This document shows positions 1 through 9,200 of a stretch of 21,381 nt of DNA, piece after piece. The number at the start of each line of letters is the position of its first letter. Within the stretch, counting starts at the first letter, position 1. Source of the stretch: a virus; IMG/VR virus record IMGVR_UViG_3300032360_000058, positions 1 to 21,381 of that record. The stretch is one strand, 5' to 3'. The notes under the pieces are model-generated. The model did no database searches, was not told the DNA's origin, and was given only the letters and a program-made list of their open reading frames with translations. Both the position numbers and the translations under genes were made by a program.

Positions 1-963
1 TATAACACATGGGCAGACCCGGAACCTCAAATGCTAAACTTGACTATGTGTGATTCAAAATATGGATTATTTGCTGTGGGAGATGTTATAAGAGGAATCA
101 ATTATGGGGGTTTAGGTAAAATAACAGAAATAATATCCTCCGAAGCTTCTTCAATAGTTTCTACTGCTTTATATACAATAACGGATGATATTGGAGGAAC
201 ACAAAGAAGATATCTTGAAAAAAATATGAATGAACTGGGGCGTTATCAGGATATGGTAGTAGAACTAAAACCTATTCCCACTAAAGAGGCAAATGGAGTG
301 GAAAGTTGGACTCCACAAGATAGTGTTCGTGAACAAGAAATTAAAGGATATGTGGGAGAAGGAGAAGAAAAACAGCCAAATTATATGACTAAGGGCGCGG
401 ATACTTTTCAGCTGAAGGGGAATGATGAGAGCGACAATCAGACCGTTAAAGCGAATTTAAGAAAATATCCAAAATATGGTACAGTATCTATGCAAAAATT
501 AGCTAAGCCAATAGAAGCTGTACCACCAAATTTTCACAGTATTCAAGTAGGTCAAATTGTTCCAATGTGGAATGAATTTTTTGAGTATATAGAAGGGTTT
601 ATAATAAGTATAAAAGGATATACTGCTACAGCAGGTAAATTTATTCAAGATATTATTGATACACTTGAGGAAATGATACATGATTTAGAAGAGATGATTA
701 AGACTATTGAGAAATTTTTAAAATTCTTTGAAGTAGATTTATCTGGAGCTGGAATATATGCTCTTCATATTCCAAGCCAGAACAAGGGTACAAATGGATT
801 AGCTCAACTCCTTCAGACTTCATCCGGATTACCTCCGAATTTAGGTTACGCAGCAGGTATTTTATTTGTAGGAGTTGAAATTGGAGGACTGAATGCTATT
901 GATAAGTTGGCACCGTTGTTAATGGGAGCAGATGATGACCAAACAGGACGTATTACAATTTAA
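1..963 (+). CDS. Virion structural protein, C-terminal part (5' end outside window)
   Basis: The frame is open from base 1 without a stop, and the residues before the first ATG (base 31) read as ordinary protein. That ATG has no convincing ribosome binding site, so the gene most likely begins upstream and this is its last 320 or so residues. The middle carries an extended charged stretch (bases 280-480). It is followed by a helical, coiled-coil-like segment at about 570-730, with acidic and hydrophobic residues alternating around the motif IDTLEEMIHDLEEM. The end is glycine-rich and hydrophobic, with the motif ALHIPSQNKGTNG and then a GYAAGILFVG segment. I recall similar C-termini in marine phage virion proteins encoded near the baseplate genes, but cannot assign a T4 gene number. 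Its position 21 bases before gp25 supports a tail or baseplate role by inference. No lysozyme domain is visible in the part present. Confidence 0.75.
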   Translation, partial: YNTWADPEPQMLNLTMCDSKYGLFAVGDVIRGINYGGLGKITEIISSEASSIVSTALYTITDDIGGTQRRYLEKNMNELGRYQDMVVELKPIPTKEANGVESWTPQDSVREQEIKGYVGEGEEKQPNYMTKGADTFQLKGNDESDNQTVKANLRKYPKYGTVSMQKLAKPIEAVPPNFHSIQVGQIVPMWNEFFEYIEGFIISIKGYTATAGKFIQDIIDTLEEMIHDLEEMIKTIEKFLKFFEVDLSGAGIYALHIPSQNKGTNGLAQLLQTSSGLPPNLGYAAGILFVGVEIGGLNAIDKLAPLLMGADDDQTGRITI

Positions 964-984
964 CTAAATAATACAGAGGTAAAT

Positions 985-1377
985 ATGGCCACAACACACG
1001 GAAAAGATTACGTAGATTTTGATATGGACATGGGAAGTCATCCTGCACACGGAGATTTAGAACAAGTTAAAAAAAATAATGTTATCAATAGGTCAATTAA
1101 TAATTTAATGAAAACAAATCCGTATGAAAGATTATTTCAACCTGATATACAAGGAGGAATATCTAATCTTTTATTTGAAAATTTTGGACCCTTAACAGAT
1201 TCTAGACTAGCGGCTGCGGTAGAACATGCAATTGAAACATATGAACCTAGAGCAATTGTACAAAAAGTAGATGTTATTCGTTTAGAAGAAGATAATGCAT
1301 ATCAAATTTATATAGAATATCAACCAGACAATAGTGCGGACACGACATCAACTGAAGTCTATTTGGAAAGGACATAG
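985..1377 (+). CDS. 25: Baseplate wedge subunit gp25 (GPW/gp25 family)
   Basis: This 130-residue protein is close to the length of T4 gp25 (132). It shows the family signature: a helical NNVINRSINNLM segment (31-42), then a YERLFQPDIQGG motif (47-58), and the diagnostic E-P-R triplet at residues 87-89 in TYEPRA. A beta-rich end follows. In T4, and in the related TssE of type VI secretion, this protein sits in the wedge at the base of the sheath and nucleates sheath assembly together with gp6 and gp7. Despite the old family name 'lysozyme-like', no catalytic activity is expected. The start is set by an AGAGGT ribosome binding site at 975-980, five bases from the ATG. The gene ends six bases before the gp6 start, so the two are probably translated together. 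The first 25 residues, rich in Asp, Met and His, are a variable N-terminal extension. Confidence 0.95.
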   Translation: MATTHGKDYVDFDMDMGSHPAHGDLEQVKKNNVINRSINNLMKTNPYERLFQPDIQGGISNLLFENFGPLTDSRLAAAVEHAIETYEPRAIVQKVDVIRLEEDNAYQIYIEYQPDNSADTTSTEVYLERT

Positions 1378-1383
1378 GACGAC

Positions 1384-3270
1384 ATGGCCAGTACAGAAGG
1401 AAAGCTTAATGTATCGGAATTAGATTTTACTCAGATTAAGGAAAATCTTATAGGTTTTTTACAGAATCAAGATGAATTTGTTGGTTATAATTTTAGAGGA
1501 TCATCCTTTGATGTTCTTTTAGATGTACTAGCATATAATACACATTATAATGCGTATTATGCCAATATGGTAGCAAATGAAATGTTTTTAGATTCTGCTA
1601 CACTTAGAAATTCAGTAGTTGCTAAAGCAAAACATTTAGGATATTTACCACGTTCAGCAAAAGGATCAAAAGCGGTGGTAGACCTTACGATTACTCCAAC
1701 GGGCGCTCCTGCGGTTATAACTATTCCAAGATTTACACAATTTCAAGGAGATGTGGATGGTATTAATTATATTTGGTGCACCGCTAATTCACATGCTCTT
1801 AATATTAATGCTAATCTTATCTATACCGTATCTAATGTTGAATTAACTCAAGGAATACCTATTTCATATAGATACACAGCAGAAACTGCTGATGTAGACC
1901 AAAGATATCTTCTTCCAAATGCAAATATCGATACAGACACGTTAACGGTAACTGTACAAACTTCTAAAACTGAATCGGCATCTTTTGCATATGATTTAGC
2001 AAATGATATTACTACTGTTAATTCTACTTCCAGACATTATTTTTTAGATGAAGTGGACGAGGGATTATATGAAGTACAATTTGGAGATGGAATATTAGGA
2101 AAAGAAGTATCAAACGGAAATATTATCACATTAGCAGGGTTAGTAACAGACACAGATGCTACTAATGGATGTAAAAATTTTACTACTGTAGCTGATGTTG
2201 GTGGATATTCAAATGTTAAAATAGTTACTGTTGATGCAGCTGGAGGAGGAGCTGGTTCAGCTGATATACAAGAAATTAAATTTAATGCTCCTAAAAGTTT
2301 TGATGCACAGAATAGATGTGTTACAGTTTATGATTATATAAGTTTAGTTAAAAGGGATTATCCTGCCGCACAATCTGTAGTAGCTTGGGGAGGAGAAGAT
2401 AGCGATCCACCCATTTATGGAAAAGTATATGTTGCAATTAAACCAAGACAAGGGAATGTTTTATCTACAGCAGCAAAAGCTCGTATTGAAAAGGCAATAT
2501 TATCTAAACGAAATGTTGTTGGTGTAACTTCTGTAGTTGTTGATCCAGATTATATGTACTTAGGAGTTGACACTACGGCAAAATATGATTCTGCTTTAAC
2601 ATCAAATAGTGAAGCATCCCTTAAAGCTACTATAACATCTACAATTAAAGCGTTTGGTGGTATTAATTTAAAAGATTTTGATAAAGCATTTCGATATTCG
2701 AATTTAGTTAGATTAATAGACCAATCAGAAATTTCTATTGCAAGTAATCAAACTGCTATAACATTAAAAAGATATCTTTATCCTGCAATAGGCCTCACTG
2801 CGGCATATACTTTAAAATTTTCTAATGAAATATATCATCCTTCTAATACTTTCTGGGGGTCTATAACAAGTAGTAAATTTACATATCGTGACAATGCAAA
2901 TACTGTATGGGAAGATTGTAGATTCCAAGATGAAAATGGTTATATTCAAGTATATAGAAAATTCGGATTAGAAAGAATTCTTGTTGCAAATAATGTAGGA
3001 ACGGTTACTTATTCAGTTGGTCAAGTAAATCTTACTGGATTTTTACCGGAAGCTATAGGTACTGTCATCACTGGAAATACCGAACCTATGACTGTTTCTA
3101 TTGTTCCCGCCTCATCAGATATTAAACCGGTACGGGAACAAATTCTATTAATGGAAGATAATGATATTAATGTTACCATGTTAGATGATTCTCCTTCCGG
3201 AACATATATTTCTGGAGTACATAGTACTGTAGATGGTTCCACCCTCCGTACTGGATATGAGACAAAATAA
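1384..3270 (+). CDS. 6: Baseplate wedge subunit gp6
   Basis: This 628-residue protein compares with about 660 in T4 gp6. The N-terminal 95 residues carry the recognisable gp6 / baseplate J-like region: a DFTQIKENLIGFLQ segment, a DVLLDVLAYNTHYNAYY segment, and then a MFLDSATLRNSVVAKAKHLG segment that leads into the beta-rich body. In T4, gp6 dimers form the continuous inner ring of the baseplate and hold the wedges together around the hub. The middle (about 230-320) is glycine-rich and contains the QFGDGILGKE motif typical of J-like proteins. The ATG at 1384 follows an AGGAC that overlaps the stop codon of gp25. The gp6 stop codon directly abuts the ATG of the next gene. Synteny with gp25 and gp7 makes the assignment firm. 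Confidence 0.95.
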   Translation: MASTEGKLNVSELDFTQIKENLIGFLQNQDEFVGYNFRGSSFDVLLDVLAYNTHYNAYYANMVANEMFLDSATLRNSVVAKAKHLGYLPRSAKGSKAVVDLTITPTGAPAVITIPRFTQFQGDVDGINYIWCTANSHALNINANLIYTVSNVELTQGIPISYRYTAETADVDQRYLLPNANIDTDTLTVTVQTSKTESASFAYDLANDITTVNSTSRHYFLDEVDEGLYEVQFGDGILGKEVSNGNIITLAGLVTDTDATNGCKNFTTVADVGGYSNVKIVTVDAAGGGAGSADIQEIKFNAPKSFDAQNRCVTVYDYISLVKRDYPAAQSVVAWGGEDSDPPIYGKVYVAIKPRQGNVLSTAAKARIEKAILSKRNVVGVTSVVVDPDYMYLGVDTTAKYDSALTSNSEASLKATITSTIKAFGGINLKDFDKAFRYSNLVRLIDQSEISIASNQTAITLKRYLYPAIGLTAAYTLKFSNEIYHPSNTFWGSITSSKFTYRDNANTVWEDCRFQDENGYIQVYRKFGLERILVANNVGTVTYSVGQVNLTGFLPEAIGTVITGNTEPMTVSIVPASSDIKPVREQILLMEDNDINVTMLDDSPSGTYISGVHSTVDGSTLRTGYETK

Positions 3271-6200
3271 ATGGCTTATGAGAAAAAAATAAAAGAACGG
3301 CAAGATGTCTCATCATTAATAGAAACTCTTGTTCCTGAATTTATAACTGCTGATCATCCGAAGATGAAAATCTTCATTGAGAAGTATTATGAATTTATGG
3401 AATCCCATCAGGTTTATTTTGAAGGGATTGCTTTTAATGAATATAAACTTGTACAAGAAGGTGAGGATGACGCCTCAATAGAGCCAGATTACTGGATTTT
3501 TGAAGATGAAATAAATAATGAATTGATGCCAGATGGCGATAAGAATGAACATTTTGATCCGCGTGTTCTAGAGGGTGCAATAGTAAATCATCGTATCCAA
3601 TTAGAAACAGAACGTGATACTACAAAAGATGATGAATTATCATTTATAATAGGTGAAACTGTTTACGGTAATACTACTGACGCAGAAGCAGTTGTTACTG
3701 GTATAAATGGAAGAACTACTGCATATTTAAAACCCACCACTAATACCAATTTCATATATGGCGAAGAACTTACGGGGGTAACCTCTCGTGCTTGGACAAC
3801 CTTTGCAAATGGTGTTCTAGCAGGAGTTTTCCCTGATGGTTCTGTAGAAGGTTTTCGAACAAGAGGGCCAATTGCTGCTACAAAAGAATTAAGTGAATTC
3901 GCGGATATTGATAGAACAGTTGAAGGTCTAATTGATGATTCTTGGAAACCAGAATTTTATACTCATGTTCCTAAGCAAGCAGCAACAGATCGAAGAATGC
4001 TTCTTAAACAAATGAAAGAAGTGTATCGGTCGAAAGGTGGGGAGGCATCTTACGACTGGTTATTTAGAGCAATCTTTGCATCACAGGAAGTAGATTATTA
4101 CTATCCTAAAGATGATATGATGAGATTGTCAGACGGTAAATGGACAAAAGATAAAACAGTTAAAATTTTAACAGATACCGCAAATAACATTGGCATATTT
4201 GAAGGAAGAGAAATTAGAGGACATTCGTCTAATGCAACAGCTATAGTAGAAAAAACTATTACTAAAATGGTTGGTGCGGTTCAAGTTACTGAATTGTTCT
4301 TGTCGAAAATCACTAAGGGTGTAGGTAGAGATGGAACTTTAGGATACTTTTCAAAACATGAAAGAGTTGAAAGTTCACCTGATGCTAATAATGAAGTAGG
4401 ACTTGGTGACTGTACAGGTATTATTTCAGATGTTACTATTGAATATGGAGGAAGTAATTATGTAGTAGGAGATGTAGTACAATTTATTGGAGGTGGAGGA
4501 GCAGATGCTAGAGCAGAAGTTGTTGATACTGTAGATGATATTCTTAAGGGTTTCCGTGTAGTTGATTCTGGTGATGGTTATTTTGTGGGGGATAGATTAG
4601 ATTTCGTTGATGGGGGTACGGGAGGAGAAGGTGCCGCCGCTACGGTAGGAACTATTATTCCTACAGGAAAAGCTCAAAAAAATGATAATACTGTCCAAGG
4701 TGGTTCGACCGAACAAATCAGTTCAAATAATATTAATAAAGCTATATTTTCAAATTCTTCCTTTAGATTTACCGCAGGAATTAAAGAAAATTCTGGTGAA
4801 GTTTTTGATGTATCGGGACCATTTTTTACTTCACAATTTTTCCAAGTCGGTGATCTTATCCGAAGACAGGCAAAACTTGATAGTACTAGAGTTTTTACCG
4901 AAACAGGTATAGGAATTACCTTAACACAATCTGGTACTACTATTACTCTTTCCGGCCCAATTACAGAAGAAGAAACAAAAACTGTTATAGGTGGAAAACT
5001 TACTTATGCAAATGGTAATAATACTATTATTGCAGGTAAAGGAAATACAACCACACTTTATACTAAAGATATCCATACAATAGGAAGCGGACAGGATTTT
5101 AATATCTATTATGCAGATCAAACTCCAGGTGCTCCTAGCGCGACGGTTGTGGGTGCTAATAATGATCTTGTTTTATATACTCTTAATTCAATGCATATTG
5201 ATGAATTAGGAAAGAAATATATAACTAATTTTTCAAATAATGATACTGTTATTTTATATGATACCTCACGTAATGTACTTTGGGGACCATTAAATTCTAA
5301 TGGTAGTGATGCAGCATTAACTCATACAGGATTTACTTTTGATATAGGTAATACTCCTTCAAATGTTGAAGGCATTCAGGTTGTTATAGGAGATGCTTTT
5401 GCAGAGGGAGGTGGTTATGTTCAAAATCAAGTCAATACAACTTTTAATGTAGCTCCTGTATTAACTTATACTGAACATGAATTTGGTGCTATTGAGACTT
5501 TAGCAATTACTAATGGTGGTACCGGTTATAAACGATTACCTATAATTACAGTTGCTAATAACTTTATGATAGGATTGTCAAATTCGTTGGAGCATACAGG
5601 CGATATGAATGCCTTGCTCAATGTTAATTTACATTCTTACAGTACGGGAACAGTAACACAAGTAGGACAGGTACTCACATTAAGTGGAGGAACATTTCCT
5701 GATGCCAATTCAAACCCATTACATATAACATATGCTAATGGATTTGAAGACTATGTTGTTTCTGTAATTAGTTCTACTTCATTAGAAATGGAAACAGGTA
5801 CAAGTGTTTCTGCCCCAGAATCATATACTCTTACGTATGGTGCGATTGCAAATAATTTTGCAGCTAATGAAATTATTTATACTGATAATTATGAGTCAAG
5901 AGGAATAGTATTAGATTGGTTTGACGAGCCCGGAAAACAAACTTATCCTAGGTCTGTAGGTACTGAAAATGAAGGAACATATGTAGAAAAGCCTGGTCAA
6001 ACAGGTTATATGAGAAGGAATATTGTAAATGGAAATACTACTCTAAGAGTAGATATGTTAACTATTTCAGATTTTACAGGAGTATATTCTTATTTCTTAG
6101 AGGAGGGTCCACCAACCGCATCAGGATATAATGATAGATTAGTTTTTGAGGATGGTAGTCGTATTTATCCAGAGGATTCTATAACTTTCATGTTAATGGA

Positions 6201-9200
6201 AGATGATTTTATTATTTTAAATGAAGATGGAGATCGTACTTTTGGTGAAGATGTTGGAAGTGATCGTATTACAGCATATGATGGGGCAAATTCAATTATA
6301 TATTCTACTGGAACAATTACACAATCAGGTAATGTTGTTACAGGAATTTCTGGAGAAACAATTTTTCCTAATGAATTAATACGAGGAACTCTTACGTATG
6401 CTAATAATCTGACAACAACTATAACAGGACATACTAATGCTACATCAATCACAGTAGAAGATTCTCAAACTATAGGTTCGGCAGAAGTATATTCCATTTC
6501 ATATAACCCTGCAGCAACTTATGGTGATAATAGTAGTGTAACAGCTGTTGCAACTGGAACAGGTTTTAGAACAGTAATAGTAACAGAAGAAGCACATACA
6601 AAAACAAAAGCTAATAAAATTAAAATTGAAGGTGCTACTGATAAAATATTCAATGGAATTTTTCCTGCTTCTCCTATAGATTCTAATAGTTATAGTTATA
6701 CAATTTCGGAAGACTTTGACTCAGCGGTAATATCAGGAAGCCTTTCATCAAAATTTGTAAAGACAGCTTACTTAGATACTTCAAATGCTTCCCTTATGGA
6801 TACCTCATTAAAAGGTAACAATGCGGTAATAGAAGTTTCTAGTATTGCTGCAGGGTCAATTAAATCTGTGGCCATTGAAAATGTTGGAGCGGGATATTCA
6901 ACTAAACCAAAAGTTTTAGCTGGAGATGGAGATAATAACGCACAAATGACTGCTGTGATAGGAGCCTTTGCTCAATATCCTGGAAAATATTATGGTACAC
7001 AAGGAAGATTAGACGATGCTCCCAAAATACAAGATAGTAGATATTATCAAAGTTTTTCTTATGTTTTAAAAGCTCCCATTGATACTACAAAATACCGCGC
7101 ACATGTAGACCGGTTGGTACATCCAGCTGGTATGAAAATGTTTGGTGAGTTAGCAGTAATTCTTAAAGCCTCTGCTGAACTTTTTTCATCTGGATATCAT
7201 GCAGGAACAGAAGGACGAGACGGCCCCGGTAAGCCGAAGGACGTAGATAATTATGATGACTCAGGATTTGAATTCGGCCGCCCAGATTATTTACATCTTC
7301 ATACTCCCCGATTTCATCCTATTATTTTGACGCGTCAAGTACTCGTTAATGCAGAAATTCAAACAGATTTTCAGCCACATGTAGAAATTTATACACATGA
7401 TGTTCCTTATCATGCAATGGATGGAAGAATAGAGCATAGAGGTAATGTAGAAATAAAAAGAGAAGATTTTAGAGATGTTCAACAGATGATACGTTCATCT
7501 GCTTCTATGTTAACATATGTAATGGATGAATCTCAAGGAAATGATGAACAATATGAAATAGGTGAAACTGTATACCAAGGTACTTCATATTTTACTAGAG
7601 TTAGAGAAGCTACTGTAGCTGGATATAATCATGATTCCAAAACATTAAATCTTATTAATATGATTCCTAATATGGATTTCATATTAGATAAAAGTATTAT
7701 AGGTTATCTTGGAGGAGCAGATTATGCGATTCTTGAAAATGTTACATTACCTATGGCGGATATTACTGAGTTAGAACATAGTCATGAAACTGGTGATATA
7801 ATACAAATCACAAGAGCAACTACTGATTATTTTAATGGTGAATTTATAATTCAAACGGTTCCTGACACAAATACCTATACTGTCTTTTTAGGAAGAGGTG
7901 ATCCTGGCGAAGATGTTGAGGCGGTAGCACAAACTGCTTATGGTGGTAGTTGGTTAAAAGTAGAAACTAAAACATTAGCAAATGTTTGGAGAGTTAGTTC
8001 CCAAAATTATGAATCTCCTTTTGAAGGAACTATTACTCAAGAAGATGAACTTATCGATGGTGTAATTTATAATTATGCAATTACATTGGAAGAAGGAGAT
8101 ACCTATTTACTTCCGAAAATACAATTTCCTGAATATGATTCTGGAACAGTTTCCATTGACATGAGTTTCAGTAGTGATCTTCTATTGGAAGACCATATTA
8201 ATCCAGATACAGGATTACATGAAGATGGATATGTCTTGCATGAAGCACATGGTGGTACAGTAGGAATGGGTCCTACAAGATATATTTCCTTAGAAGATGA
8301 TACAGAAGGAATTGAATGGAGTTATGAACGAGGTCATCTTGGCCATGAACCTCTTAGTATTCCTTATATGGAAACTCAAGTAACTTTTGATGTATATGAG
8401 AATGCCGGATACAGTTTATTCTTGGAAGATGGTTCACATCTTATTGAAGAAGGTGATGAAACATCTAGACCACTATCTAGATTTATAACAGAGGATAGAC
8501 ATCCGGGCTTACATTCTACGGAAGCTGAACATGTTCTAAGACCGGTCGGTGAAATTGAATTTGAATTTAAAGAAAATTTCGGTTGGAACTTTTTGTTGCA
8601 AGATGGACACACACGTATAATTTCAGAAAATCCACACGAAACAGAATTATTTCTTACAGAGGAAGATTATTTTAGAACAGAATTTGGAGAAGTTGAATTT
8701 GATCTATATGATTCTGTAAATCAGAATTTACTGCTAGAAGATGATGTAACATTTTTTATAGAAGAAGGAGATGAAACTGCTAGTCCATTAGCAAGATTTG
8801 TAATACTTGATAACCATCCCGGTTTATTGGCTACTGAGTATGAGCATGGTAAGAGACCACTTGGAGAAGTAGAATTTGATTTATATGAAAAAGCAGGATA
8901 CAATCTAAAATTAGAAGATGATTCACATTTTATAGAAGAAGGTGATGAGGCTTCTAAATTGTCTCGATTTATATTAGAGAACAAAGAGCCGGGATCACAT
9001 TCTACTGAAGCTGAACATGTCTTAAGACCATTTGGAGATATTGAATTTGTATTTGATTTGGCACATCCCCCATTTGGTGCACCAGCTACTGAAGCTTTAA
9101 CTCCGCCGTCTATTTTAGGAGCACTTGAAGGTTGGATACAGTATGAAGATGGTTCGGATCTTGGTTTAGAAGACGGAGGAAATCTTACTTTAGATTCTGA

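Noticed and set aside
985-1377. gp25 as an active lysozyme because of its family name
   Set aside because: The GPW/gp25 family, including TssE, has a structural role; no lysozyme catalytic motif is seen.
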